The notes under the pieces were generated by a model that worked only from the letters and a program-made list of their open reading frames with translations, was not told where the DNA came from and did not search any database. Shown in pieces: positions 1 through 23,009 of a stretch of 64,000 nucleotides of DNA. The stretch lies in assembly GCF_017569225.1 (NCBI RefSeq), contig NZ_CP071868.1, positions 1,550,001 to 1,614,000 of the forward strand, given 5' to 3'. The number at the start of each line of letters is the position of its first letter. Positions within the stretch are counted from its first letter, which is position 1. Made by a program: the position numbers and the translations under genes. This DNA comes from Pengzhenrongella sicca. GTDB taxonomy: Bacteria > Actinomycetota > Actinomycetes > Actinomycetales > Cellulomonadaceae.

Positions 1-9584
<9,584 letters not shown>

Positions 9585-9588
<4 letters not shown>

Positions 9589-10292
9589 CGGCGCCGCTGG
9601 AGCGCGCCTGGTTCGCCCGCGACGCGCCGGTCGTGGCGGGCGAGCTCCTCGGCGCGTCGGTGACGACGACGAGCGCGGCGGGCCGGGTCACGGTGCGGAT
9701 CACGGAGGTGGAGGCCTACCGGGGCGACGCCGACCCGGGCTCGCACGCCTACCGCGGCCCGACGGCGCGCAACGCGGCCATGTTCGCCGAGCCCGGCCGC
9801 CTCTACGTCTACCGCCACCTGGGCCTGCACATCTGCGTGAACATCGTGTGCGAGCCCGCCGGCGTCGCCGCCGCGGTGCTGCTGCGGGCGGGCGAGGTGA
9901 CCGAGGGCGCAGCCCTGGCGCGCGAGCGCCGGCAGCGCGCGGGCGTCCTGCGGTCCGACGTCGACCTCGCGCGCGGCCCCGCCCGACTCGCCGTCGCGCT
10001 CGGGATCGACCTCACGGCCGGCGGCCTGGACGTCACCGACCCGGACGGCCGCGTCGTCGTCCAGGCCCGGCCCGCCGGCGCGGCTCCCGCGGGGGCGACG
10101 GGGCCGCGCGTCGGGGTCTCCGGCGTCGGCGGCGACGGCGACCTCTTTCCGTGGCGCGCCTGGCTCCCGGCCGAGCCCACCGTCTCGGCGTACCGGGCCG
10201 CGGTGCGCCGGCGCGGCCCCGAGCACGGCAGACTTGCCCCTGGCCGCCGCTTCGGCGCGCCGCCCGCATCTGAGGGAGAACTTCGTGAGTGA
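9585..10292 (+). CDS. mpg: DNA-3-methyladenine glycosylase (AAG/MPG family)
   Basis: Base-excision repair enzyme removing alkylated purines. Family landmarks are ITEVEAYRGDADPGSHAYRG, which holds the general-base Glu and the intercalating Tyr, and the LYVYRHLGLHICVNIVC block. The 235-residue length is normal. The GTG start overlaps the upstream stop (GTGA) and the end overlaps tyrS by 8 bp. M. tuberculosis also has this gene directly before tyrS (Rv1688-Rv1689, from memory), which supports the call. Confidence 0.9.
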
Positions 10293-11565
10293 CGTCCTGG
10301 CCGAGCTGCAATGGCGTGGGCTGGTTGCCCAGTGCACCGACGTCGAGGCGCTGCGCTCGGCGCTCGCCGCGGGGCCGATCACGCTGTACTGCGGGTTCGA
10401 CCCGACGGCGCCGAGCCTGCACATCGGGAACCTCGTCCAGATCCTTACGGTGCGCCGCCTGCAGCTCGCCGGGCACCTCCCGCTCGCCCTCGTCGGCGGA
10501 GCGACCGGCCTCATCGGGGATCCGAAGATGGCGGGGGAGCGCACCCTCAACGCGCCGGACCTCGTCGCCGAGTGGGTCGACCGCATCCGTCGGCAGATCG
10601 AGCCGCTGCTCGACTTCACCGGCCCCGCCGCCGCGCGCATGGTGAACAACCTCGACTGGACCGCGCCGATGTCGGCGATCGACTTCCTGCGCGACGTCGG
10701 CAAGCACTACCGGCTCGGCACGATGCTCGCGAAGGACACGGTGGCGCGCCGGCTGAACAGCGACCAGGGCATCAGCTTCACGGAGTTCAGCTACCAGATC
10801 CTGCAGGGAATGGACTACCTCGAGCTGCACCGTCGGCACGGCGCGAGCCTGCAGACCGGCGGCAACGACCAGTGGGGCAACCTCCTGTCGGGCGTCGAGC
10901 TCATCCACAAGTCGGACCAGCACGCGGTGCACGCGCTCACGACCCCGCTGATCACCAAGGCGGACGGGACCAAGTTCGGTAAGACCGAGACGGGCACGGT
11001 GTGGCTGGACCCCGAGCTCACGAGCCCGTACGCCTTCTTCCAGTTCTGGCTGAACGCCGACGACGCCGACGTCGTCGGGCACCTCAAGGTCTTCACCTTC
11101 CGGACGCGGGCCGAGATCGAGGAGCTCGCCTACGCGGTGTCGACGCGGCCGGCGGCGCGCGCGGCCCAGCGCGCGCTCGCCTATGACGTGACGGCGCTCG
11201 TGCACGGGGCGGCGGCCGCAGACAAGGTCGTCGCGGCGAGCCAGGCGCTGTTCGGCCGCGGCGACCTGCGCGAGCTCGACGAGTCGACGACGGCCGCGGC
11301 CGTCGCCGAGCTGCCCACCGCGAAGGGCGCGCCCGGCGACCTGCTCGCCGACCTGCTAGCCGCGACCGGGGTGGTCGCGAGCAAGGCCGCGGCCCGCCGT
11401 GCGATTGCCGACGGCGGCGCCTCCGTGAACAACGTGCGGATCGCGGACGAGGCCGCGGTGCTCGCCGGCGCGGACCTGCTGCACGGCCGATGGGCCGTGC
11501 TGCGTCGCGGCAAGCGCACCCTCGCGGTCGTGGATGCGCAGGTGCCAGGGCATTCGGGGGACTGA
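10285..11565 (+). CDS. tyrS: Tyrosyl-tRNA synthetase
   Basis: Class Ic aminoacyl-tRNA synthetase charging tRNA-Tyr. The HIGH-type motif is HIGN (residues 46-49) in PSLHIGN. The KMSKS-type loop is KFGKT (230-234), the TyrRS variant. A C-terminal S4 RNA-binding domain begins near residue 360 (SKAAARRAIADGGASVNN). GTG 10285 follows a strong GAGGGAGAA ribosome-binding site at 10272-10280. An upstream in-frame ATG at 10234 lies in the glycosylase gene and has no such site. The rRNA promoter begins two bases after the stop. Confidence 0.97.
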   Translation: MSDVLAELQWRGLVAQCTDVEALRSALAAGPITLYCGFDPTAPSLHIGNLVQILTVRRLQLAGHLPLALVGGATGLIGDPKMAGERTLNAPDLVAEWVDRIRRQIEPLLDFTGPAAARMVNNLDWTAPMSAIDFLRDVGKHYRLGTMLAKDTVARRLNSDQGISFTEFSYQILQGMDYLELHRRHGASLQTGGNDQWGNLLSGVELIHKSDQHAVHALTTPLITKADGTKFGKTETGTVWLDPELTSPYAFFQFWLNADDADVVGHLKVFTFRTRAEIEELAYAVSTRPAARAAQRALAYDVTALVHGAAAADKVVAASQALFGRGDLRELDESTTAAAVAELPTAKGAPGDLLADLLAATGVVASKAAARRAIADGGASVNNVRIADEAAVLAGADLLHGRWAVLRRGKRTLAVVDAQVPGHSGD

Positions 11566-11566
11566 T

Positions 11567-11595
11567 TTGACGCTCGCAGGGCGGGTGCGTAGTCT
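11567..11595 (+). promoter_or_regulatory. rRNA operon promoter P1
   Basis: A -35 TTGACG (11567-11572) and a -10 TAGTCT (11590-11595) are separated by exactly 17 bp, immediately after the tyrS stop. This is the best sigma-70-type promoter in the window, and its place about 485 bp ahead of 16S fits an rRNA P1. Confidence 0.65.
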
Positions 11596-11768
11596 TCACT
11601 CTTGTCGCCCGGTTGGGAGGAACGGACATCACGGCGCTAAGACGCGCTGATGGTGGCTGGTCCCGCAGGCGACCACCCCTTTGGATGATGGTTTCGGGTT
11701 GTTTGTGTGCCTGGATTGTTGTGCGAAGATTGATCGTGGTTCCCGGTGGGTTCGCTGAATAAGCGGAT

Positions 11769-11797
11769 TTGGTGGGGGCCGGGATTGAAGGTAGGAT
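11769..11797 (+). promoter_or_regulatory. Possible second rRNA promoter P2
   Basis: TTGGTG (11769-11774) is followed after 17 bp by TAGGAT (11792-11797). The -35 match is only partial, so this is a candidate based on spacing and location inside the rRNA leader. Confidence 0.35.
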
Positions 11798-12079
11798 TGA
11801 ATGGTTGCCTTTCGACTGGTTGTGAGACTGGTTGGGATGCGCGTCCGCTCCTTGAGAACTCAACAGCGTGCTAAGTAGTCGATGCCATTTGGTTCATTGG
11901 CTTGTGATGGCTGGGCTTTTGTCTGGTTGTTGTGGGTTGGTGGATTTTAAATTGGCTTAATGCAGGTGCCTTTCCGTCAGTGGGGGGTGCCTGTTTTTTG
12001 GTCAGTTCAACTGGCCCTTCGGGGTCGTTTCGTTTTGTCGGTTGCCTTGCTGCTTTGGTGGTGGGGTTGCTTATAGACA

Positions 12080-17182
<5,103 letters not shown>

Positions 17183-17200
17183 CACTTACACTGTTGCCAT

Positions 17201-17218
17201 GCGTCCACTGTGCGGTTC
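17201..17218 (+). other. 3' arm of 23S rRNA processing stem
   Basis: Pairs with 14020-14037 over 18 positions (see that entry). It lies between the 23S 3' end and 5S. Confidence 0.7.
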
Positions 17219-17262
17219 CCGAGATACGGACGGGTATACCCGCAACCAGATATCTCCATAGA

Positions 17263-17380
17263 GTTACGGCGGTCATAGCGAGGGGGAAACGCCCGGTCCC
17301 ATTCCGAACCCGGAAGCTAAGCCCCTCTGCGCCGATGGTACTGCACGGGAGACTGTGTGGGAGAGTAAGTCGCCGCCGGA
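17263..17380 (+). rRNA. rrf: 5S ribosomal RNA
   Basis: About 118 nt. The terminal helix forms between GTTACGGCGG (17263-17272) and CCGCCG at the 3' end. The conserved CCCATTCCGAACCCGGAAGC and GCGCCGATGGTACTGC blocks are present. It follows 23S by 80 bp. Confidence 0.96.
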
Positions 17381-17390
17381 CAACCATTAC

Positions 17391-17430
17391 AGAAAGAGCC
17401 ACCCCATCTCGGGGTGGCTCTTTCTCGTTT
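17391..17430 (+). terminator. Intrinsic terminator of the rRNA operon
   Basis: A perfect 15-bp stem (17391-17405 with 17411-17425) with a five-base loop (ATCTC) is followed by CGTTTTCG. It is the strongest intrinsic terminator in the window and lies 10 bp after 5S. The remaining sequence up to 17626 shows no gene. Confidence 0.93.
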
Positions 17431-17626
17431 TCGCCTGACCAGTACGTGACACCACAAGAGCGATGTGCGCTGCAGCGGCCGATCCCGGCCGCGCGACGCG
17501 TGCGCCTCGTGGCCGCGCCGGTCCAGGCATCGAGCTGGGCCGCCTTGTCGCCCCGGTACCGCCACCGCGGCCGACCCGCGCGGCAATGAGACGATAGATC
17601 GACGCATGACTACGAGGGAGACACAC

Positions 17627-19840
17627 GTGAACAAGGACGCCGGGAACGCCAGCGGCTCGAGGGGTTCCGACGAGCGCGGGCGGAGCGCGCCCCGGGGCGG
17701 CGCTGGATCCGGTGGCGCTTCGCGTGGGGGCGACCGCCCGTACCGCCCGGCCGGCGAGCGCCAGGAGCGGCCGTACCGGCCGTCGACCGGCAGCGCGCGG
17801 CCCACGTATCGGGCGAACGACGAGCGCCCGACCCAGCGATCGCGCTGGGAGGACCACGGGACCGACCGTCCGGCCGCGCAGGGTGCCGAGCGCCCCGCGC
17901 GCGGTGGCGACCGTCCGTACCGTCCGTCCAGTGACCGTCCCGAGCGGTCGAGCCGTCCGTCGACGGGTTCGCGTCCGCCGTTCCGGTCTAGCGACGACCG
18001 GGGCGACTCCCGCCCCGACGCACGTGGCGGGGATCGTCCGTACCGTCCCGCCCCCGACCGCGGGGATCGTCCGTACCGTCCGTCCGGTCACCGCCCGGAC
18101 CGTCCCGAGCGGTCGAGCCGTCCGTCGACGGGTTCGCGTCCGCCGTTCCGGTCCAACGACGACCGTGGCGACTCCCGCCCCGACGCACGTGGCGGAGATC
18201 GTCCGTACCGTCCCGCCGGCGACCGCGGGGATCGTCCGTACCGTCCGTCCGGTCACCGCCCGGACCGTCCCGAGCGGTCGAGCCGTCCGTCGACGGGTTC
18301 GCGTCCGCCGTTCCGGTCCAACGACGACCGTGGCGACTCCCGCCCCGACGCACGTGGCGGAGATCGTCCGTACCGTCCCGCCGGCGACCGCGGGGATCGT
18401 CCGTACCGTCCGTCCGGTGACCGCCCGGACCGTCCCGAGCGGTCGAGCCGTCCGTCGACGGGTTCGCGTCCGCCGTTCCGGTCCAACGACGACCGTGGCG
18501 ACTCCCGCCCCGACACCCGCGGCGGGGACCGTCCGTACCGTCCCGCCGGCGAGCGTCCTGCCCGCACCGAGCGCCCTGCCCGCACCGAGCGTTCCGAGCG
18601 CACCGAGCGTCCCGACCGCGCAGCGGTGGCCCCCGAGCGCACGAGCAGCCAGGACCGCGACGAGCGTCCCCGCTGGGGCGCCCAGGCCGACCGCAGCACG
18701 GACCGCGGCGGCGACGACAACAACGCTGTGCGCCGCACCGAGCGCCCGCCGACGCACGACCGGACCCCGCGCGCGGGCACTGAGCGCGCCGCTCGGCCGC
18801 GCACCAACGACCGGCCCGACCGACCGCGCACGAACGACCGGCCCGACCGTCCCCGGACGAGCGACCGGCCCGACCGCCCCGATCGTTCGGGTGCACCGGA
18901 CCGCTCGCGTCGCCCCGACAGCCGCTCGGACAGCCGTCCCGACGACCGGGGTCGCAGCGAGCGTGCACCGCGAGGCGGCTCCGCCGCTCCGCAGCGTGAC
19001 GGCGACGCGATCGACCACCGCCTCACTCGCTCGCCCGAGGCCGAGCGCCAGGTCGCACCCCCGATCGACGAGGACGTGCAGTTCTCTGACCTCGATCGTG
19101 CTGTGCGCGCGCGGCTGCGCACCCTCAGCAAGGAGAACGCCGACGGCGTCGGCCAGCACCTGGTGATGGCCGGGCGCCTGCTCGACACGTTCCCGGAGCA
19201 GGCGTACGAGCACGCCCAGGCCGCGGTGCGGCGCGCGGGCCGCGTCGACGTCGTCCGCGAGGCCGCCGGCCTCGCCGCGTACCGGACCGGCCGCTACGCC
19301 GAGGCGCTGCGCGAGCTGCGCACGGTGCGCCGGCTCAACGGCTCGTCCGAGCACCTGGCGATCATGGCGGACTGCGAGCGAGGCCTCGGGCGTCCCGAGC
19401 GCGCGCTCGCGTTGGCCGCGTCCCCCGAGGCGGAGGGCCTCGAGGCCGACGCCGCAATCGAGCTCGCCATCGTCGTGAGCGGCGCGCGGCTCGACCTGGC
19501 GGAGCCGGAGGCCGCGTACGCGGTGCTCGCCGACAGCGCGCTGGCTCGCCTCGGCGTCGTCGCAGGCGTCGTCGCGGTGCGCATCGCGCAGGCCCGCTCT
19601 GCGGCGCTGATCGCCCTGGGTCGCCCCGAGGACGCCGCAGCGGCGCTCGCCGGGTACTCCGCCGCGCAGCTCGCCGAAGCCTCGGGCGGCAGCGACGAGC
19701 CCGAGGAGGACGTCGTCGTCTTCGACCTGGACGACGACGACGAGTCCGACGCGCCGGTCGACGACGCGCCCGCAACCGACGCGCCGGCCACCGACTCACC
19801 GGCCACCGACGCGCCCGCGGCCGTCGACGATCGCGCATGA
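17627..19840 (+). CDS. TPR-like protein with 55-residue Arg/Pro/Asp repeats
   Basis: A 737-residue protein in three parts. Residues 1 to about 460 are low complexity, rich in Arg, Asp, Pro, Ser and Gly, with recurring DRPYRP, RPERSSRPSTGSRPPFR and DDRGDSRPD motifs. Within this, residues about 106-325 are tandem 55-residue repeats (165 bp). Residues about 465-690 form a helical TPR-like domain (EQAYEHAQAAVRRAG, YRTGRYAEALRELRTV, ADCERGLGRPERALAL). Residues about 692-737 are an acidic tail with DAPATD repeats. GTG 17627 has a GAGGGAG ribosome-binding site at 17614-17620; ATG 17606 is an alternative. The TPR half corresponds to the gene after tyrS in mycobacteria (Rv1691, from memory). Function unknown. 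Confidence 0.85.
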   Translation: MNKDAGNASGSRGSDERGRSAPRGGAGSGGASRGGDRPYRPAGERQERPYRPSTGSARPTYRANDERPTQRSRWEDHGTDRPAAQGAERPARGGDRPYRPSSDRPERSSRPSTGSRPPFRSSDDRGDSRPDARGGDRPYRPAPDRGDRPYRPSGHRPDRPERSSRPSTGSRPPFRSNDDRGDSRPDARGGDRPYRPAGDRGDRPYRPSGHRPDRPERSSRPSTGSRPPFRSNDDRGDSRPDARGGDRPYRPAGDRGDRPYRPSGDRPDRPERSSRPSTGSRPPFRSNDDRGDSRPDTRGGDRPYRPAGERPARTERPARTERSERTERPDRAAVAPERTSSQDRDERPRWGAQADRSTDRGGDDNNAVRRTERPPTHDRTPRAGTERAARPRTNDRPDRPRTNDRPDRPRTSDRPDRPDRSGAPDRSRRPDSRSDSRPDDRGRSERAPRGGSAAPQRDGDAIDHRLTRSPEAERQVAPPIDEDVQFSDLDRAVRARLRTLSKENADGVGQHLVMAGRLLDTFPEQAYEHAQAAVRRAGRVDVVREAAGLAAYRTGRYAEALRELRTVRRLNGSSEHLAIMADCERGLGRPERALALAASPEAEGLEADAAIELAIVVSGARLDLAEPEAAYAVLADSALARLGVVAGVVAVRIAQARSAALIALGRPEDAAAALAGYSAAQLAEASGGSDEPEEDVVVFDLDDDDESDAPVDDAPATDAPATDSPATDAPAAVDDRA
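17942..18601 (+). repeat. 165-bp tandem repeats encoding 55 residues
   Basis: The GAGCGGTCGAGCCG anchor recurs at 17942, 18107, 18272 and 18437, always 165 bp apart. The middle copies are almost identical in DNA, which suggests recent expansion or homogenisation. The first and last copies are more diverged. The period is a multiple of three, so the reading frame is kept. Confidence 0.92.
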
Positions 19841-20865
19841 CGGGGCTGATCGGTTCCGACGTCCCGCTGGCCGAGCGGTACGACCTGGCGCTCGTCGATC
19901 TGGACGGGGTCGCCTACCGCGGCCACGACCCGATCGACGGCGCGTCGCAGGGCCTGGCGGGCGCGCGCGCGAACGGGATGCGGCTCGTGTTCATCACGAA
20001 CAACGCCTCCCGCGAGCCCGAGTCCGTCGCGGCCCAGCTGAGCGGGCTCGGCATCCCGACCGAGCCCGTCGAGGTCATGACGGCCGCGCAGGCCGCGGCC
20101 GGCGTGCTCGCGACGCGGCTCTCGCCCGGCGCGAAGGTGCTCGTCGTCGGGGGAGCGGGCCTCGTCACGGCCGTCCGGGCCGCCGGCTTCGTGGTCGTGA
20201 CGTCGGCGGACGACAAGCCCGACGCCGTCGCGCAGGGCTTCGCGCCCGAGCTCGGCTGGACCCAGCTCGCGGAGGCCGCGTATGCGGTCGAGCGTGGCGC
20301 CTGGCACGTCGCGAGCAACCTCGACCTGAGCCTGCCCACGGCGCGCGGGTTCGCGCCCGGGAACGGCTCTCTCGTCGCCGCGGTCCAGGCCGCGACCGGC
20401 GTCGTGCCGGACAGTGCGGGCAAGCCGGCCCCGACGATGTACCGGCTCGCCGTCGAGCGGGCCGGCTCGGACCGGCCCCTCGTCGTCGGCGACCGCCTCG
20501 ACACGGACCTGGCGGGGGCCCGCGCGGCGGGCTACCCCGGCCTGCACGTGCTCACCGGCGTGAGCTCGGGCCGCGACGCGGTGCTCGCGGGCGCGCACGA
20601 GCGCCCCGACTACCTCGGCGCCGACCTGATGAGCCTGCTCGTCGCCCACCCCGTGCCGGAGCGTGGCGCCGACGGCTGGTGGGCGACCCGCGGCGCGTCC
20701 GCGCGCGTGACGGACGGCCGGCTCGAGCTCGCGCGCTCGGGTGAGGGCGTCGACGCCCAGATGGACCTGCTCCGGTCGGCCTGCATGGCCGCGTGGGAGG
20801 CGGTCGACGCCGGCCTCGAGCTCGCGGCCGATTCGGTGCCCGAGCTCGGCGTCGCCGCGCCGTGA
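19837..20865 (+). CDS. HAD-IIA family phosphatase (NagD/PgpP-like)
   Basis: A haloacid-dehalogenase-type phosphatase with a C2a cap. The nucleophile motif LVDLDGVAY holds Asp21 and Asp23. The second motif is FITNNASR, and the Mg-binding LVVGDRLDTDLAGARAAG is in the C-terminal half. After the HAD core the last 80 or so residues (WWATRGASARVTDGRLEL on) form an extra domain seen in actinobacterial members. The same position in M. tuberculosis (Rv1692) encodes a glycerol-3-phosphate phosphatase, which is my best guess for the substrate. It overlaps the TPR gene by 4 bp. Confidence 0.88.
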   Translation: MTGLIGSDVPLAERYDLALVDLDGVAYRGHDPIDGASQGLAGARANGMRLVFITNNASREPESVAAQLSGLGIPTEPVEVMTAAQAAAGVLATRLSPGAKVLVVGGAGLVTAVRAAGFVVVTSADDKPDAVAQGFAPELGWTQLAEAAYAVERGAWHVASNLDLSLPTARGFAPGNGSLVAAVQAATGVVPDSAGKPAPTMYRLAVERAGSDRPLVVGDRLDTDLAGARAAGYPGLHVLTGVSSGRDAVLAGAHERPDYLGADLMSLLVAHPVPERGADGWWATRGASARVTDGRLELARSGEGVDAQMDLLRSACMAAWEAVDAGLELAADSVPELGVAAP

Positions 20866-20940
20866 TCGGCGCGCGCGGCCGGTAACGTGGAGCGTTGCCG
20901 GGGTGACCTCGGCAGATCGAGCTTCGACCGAGGAGTAGGT

Positions 20941-21132
20941 GTGCACGAGCATGCGCCGGGCGCGATCGCCGGCCAGCACGAGCCGGCGGCCCAGACGACC
21001 GGGGACGCCGCGGTTGACGCTGCGCTGACGCGCCTAGGACAGCTCGACGCTCTGCCGGTGCGCGCCCACGTCGCCGTGTTCGACGCCGTCCACGGCGCCC
21101 TGCAGGACCGCCTCGCGGACGAGGGCGCCTAG
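20941..21132 (+). CDS. Small conserved actinobacterial protein (Rv1693-like position)
   Basis: A 63-residue acidic protein. The second half (ALTRLGQLDALPVRAHVAVF, then DAVHGALQDRL) looks like two amphipathic helices. GTG 20941 is preceded by AGGAGTAG (20931-20938), a good ribosome-binding site. A TAACGT hexamer at 20882-20887 could be an internal -10. A short uncharacterised gene sits at the same place, between the HAD phosphatase and tlyA, in mycobacteria (Rv1693), so it is probably real. Function unknown. Confidence 0.75.
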   Translation: MHEHAPGAIAGQHEPAAQTTGDAAVDAALTRLGQLDALPVRAHVAVFDAVHGALQDRLADEGA

Positions 21133-21133
21133 C

Positions 21134-22057
21134 GTGGCCGAGCCCACCCGAGTCGAGGGCACACCGGTGGAGCGCACCCGCGTGGACAGCGAGCTGGTCA
21201 GGGCCGGCCTGGCCCGGTCCCGACGTCACGCCGGCGAGCTGATCGCCGCGGGCCGGGTCAGCGTGGACGGCGTCGGCGCAGGCAAGAGCTCGACCCCGGT
21301 CGCCCCCGGGCAGGTCGTCGCGGTCGAGGCCCGGCCGGACGACGCCCCGGACTACGCCTCGCGTGCCGGGCACAAGCTCGCCGGGGCCCTCGACGAGCTC
21401 GGCCTGCGCGCGCCGAGCATCGCCGGCCGGCGTTGCCTCGACGCGGGCGCCTCCACCGGGGGCTTCACCGACGTGCTGCTGCGCCGGGGGGCGGCGCACG
21501 TCGTCGCCGTCGACGTCGGGCACGATCAGCTCGTCCCCGCGCTGCGCGCCGACCCTCGGGTCACCGTCCGCGAGGGCGTCAACATTCGCAACCTCGCCGC
21601 GGGTGACCTCGGCGACGCGCCCGCGCTCGTTGTCGGCGACCTCTCGTTCATCTCGCTGACCGTCGTGCTGCCGGCGCTCGTGGCCGTCGCGGCGCCCGGC
21701 GCCGACTTCCTCCTGCTCGTCAAGCCCCAGTTCGAGGTCGGCCGGGAACGGCTCGGCCCGGGCGGGGTCGTGCGCGAGCCCGAGCTGCGGGCCAAGGCGG
21801 TGCACGACGTCGCGCAGGCGGCCGCCGGGCTCGGCCTGCGGGCCGTCGCCGTCGTCGCGAGCCCGCTGCCCGGCCCGAGCGGCAACGTGGAGTTCTTCCT
21901 CTGGCTCGTCGGCGCCGAGCAGTCGCCCGACGCCGGCGCGCCCACTGACGCCCACGCTGACGCCGACGCGCCCGACCTCGACGCGCTCATCGCCGCAGCC
22001 GTCGCCGCCGGCCCGACGGGCGCGAACGCCGGCTGGACGAGCGGGGTGCCGCGATGA
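21134..22057 (+). CDS. tlyA: TlyA family rRNA 2'-O-methyltransferase
   Basis: An N-terminal S4 RNA-binding domain (RVDSELVRAGLARSRRHAGE region, residues about 14-75) is followed by an FtsJ-type SAM methyltransferase domain (CLDAGASTGGFTDVLLRRGA, VVAVDVGHDQL, LVVGDLSFISL). The long, two-domain form fits actinobacterial TlyA, which methylates 16S and 23S rRNA and sets capreomycin susceptibility in mycobacteria. The 307 residues include a C-terminal Ala/Asp-rich stretch longer than usual. GTG start one base after the preceding stop; the stop overlaps nadK. Confidence 0.93.
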   Translation: MAEPTRVEGTPVERTRVDSELVRAGLARSRRHAGELIAAGRVSVDGVGAGKSSTPVAPGQVVAVEARPDDAPDYASRAGHKLAGALDELGLRAPSIAGRRCLDAGASTGGFTDVLLRRGAAHVVAVDVGHDQLVPALRADPRVTVREGVNIRNLAAGDLGDAPALVVGDLSFISLTVVLPALVAVAAPGADFLLLVKPQFEVGRERLGPGGVVREPELRAKAVHDVAQAAAGLGLRAVAVVASPLPGPSGNVEFFLWLVGAEQSPDAGAPTDAHADADAPDLDALIAAAVAAGPTGANAGWTSGVPR

Positions 22058-23007
22058 CCCGCCGCGCACTCGTGGTCACGCATCTCGGCCGGTCGGAGGC
22101 GCTCGCCGCGACGGAGGAGGCGATCCGCGAGCTCGAGCGGGCCGGTTTCGATCTCGTGCTCGACTCGGTCGGGGTCGACCTGACCGACGTCGAGATCGCC
22201 GTCGTGCTGGGCGGCGACGGCACGATCCTGCGCGCCGCCGAGCTCACCCGGGGCACCGACATCCCCCTGCTCGGGGTCAACCTCGGGCACGTCGGGTTCC
22301 TGGCCGAGAGCGAGCGCGAGGACATCGGCGAGGCCATCCGGCGGCTCGCGGCCCGCGACTACGAGGTCGAGGAGCGCACGACGCTGGACGTGCGCATCAC
22401 CGTCCCCGGGCTCGCGGAGCCGCTGCACGACTGGGCCTTGAACGAGGCCACCGTCGAGAAGGCGGACCGGTCGCGGATGATCGAGGTCGTCATCGAGGTC
22501 GACGGGCGGCCGCTGTCGACGTTCGGCTGCGACGGGGTGGTGATGTCGACCGCGACCGGCTCGACGGCGCACGCCTTCTCGGCCGGGGGACCGGTCGTCT
22601 GGCCGGACGTCGACGCGATGCTGCTCGTCCCGCTGTCGGCGCACGCGCTGTTCGCCCGACCGCTCGTCGTCGGGCCGTCGAGCGTGCTCGCGCTCGAGGT
22701 GCTCGCCCGCACGGGCGCCGTCGGAGTGCTCAGCTGCGACGGCCGCCGGCGCACGCACCTGCCCGTGGGTGCGCGCGTCGAGGTCCGGCGCAGCCCCGTG
22801 CCGGTCCGGCTCGCGCGCCTGAGCCAGGCCCCCTTCACCGACCGGCTCGTGAGCAAGTTCTCGCTGCCCGTCGAGGGCTGGCGCGGGCTCCCGGCCCACC
22901 ATGGCCGCGGCGCCGAGCACGCGCCCGGCACCGAGCACGCGCCCGGCACCGAGCACGCGCCCGGCACCGAGCACGCGCCCGGCACCGATCAGGCGCGGGA
23001 GGGCTGA
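22054..23007 (+). CDS. nadK: NAD kinase
   Basis: ATP-dependent phosphorylation of NAD to NADP. It has the GGDGT phosphate motif in VVLGGDGTILRAAEL (near residue 53), then GVNLGHVGFLAE. The C-terminal NAD-binding region has STATGSTAHAFSAGGPV. The catalytic fold ends near residue 285. The remaining residues are four copies of a six-residue Ala-Pro-Gly-Thr-Glu-His unit, an 18-bp tandem repeat not expected in this family. It lies between tlyA and recN, as in mycobacteria (Rv1695). Confidence 0.95.
   Translation: MTRRALVVTHLGRSEALAATEEAIRELERAGFDLVLDSVGVDLTDVEIAVVLGGDGTILRAAELTRGTDIPLLGVNLGHVGFLAESEREDIGEAIRRLAARDYEVEERTTLDVRITVPGLAEPLHDWALNEATVEKADRSRMIEVVIEVDGRPLSTFGCDGVVMSTATGSTAHAFSAGGPVVWPDVDAMLLVPLSAHALFARPLVVGPSSVLALEVLARTGAVGVLSCDGRRRTHLPVGARVEVRRSPVPVRLARLSQAPFTDRLVSKFSLPVEGWRGLPAHHGRGAEHAPGTEHAPGTEHAPGTEHAPGTDQAREG
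22921..22992 (+). repeat. 18-bp tandem repeat at the nadK 3' end (4 copies)
   Basis: GCGCCCGGCACCGAGCAC is repeated at 22921, 22939 and 22957. A fourth, slightly changed copy lies at 22975-22992, and a partial unit precedes the array. The first three copies are identical, so the array is likely unstable in length. Confidence 0.92.
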
Positions 23008-23009
23008 CC

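Larger units (their letters stand above)
11566..12079 (+). other. 16S rRNA leader region (non-coding, about 510 bp)
   Basis: No convincing gene is present. It holds P1 (11567-11595), a possible second promoter (11769-11797), a box-A-like element CTTGAGAACT at 11851-11860, and the 5' arm of a possible 16S processing stem. In that stem CAGC-GTGCTA at 11864-11873 can pair with 13633-13644 beyond the 16S with a 2-nt bulge. The stretch 11900-12060 is unusually T/G-rich on this strand, as is common in rRNA leaders. Confidence 0.6.

Noticed and set aside
11930-12000. Hairpin from the two GGTGCCT copies in the 16S leader
   Set aside because: They are direct, not inverted, copies and cannot pair.
12072-12077. 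TATAGA as a promoter directly before 16S
   Set aside because: It lies 2-8 bases before the mature 5' end, with no -35 at a proper distance. Mature 16S arises by processing, so this is more likely part of the precursor.
17942-18601. Regularly spaced repeats as a possible CRISPR array
   Set aside because: The period is 165 bp with no unique spacers, the whole unit repeats, and it keeps a reading frame. No cas genes are near.
17387-19354. Long open frame on the reverse strand (over 600 codons) opposite the TPR gene
   Set aside because: The repeat DNA keeps several frames open at once. The reverse reading is Arg/Thr/Val/Gly repeats without a start signal, crosses the rRNA terminator and overlaps a gene with a ribosome-binding site and a conserved C-terminus.
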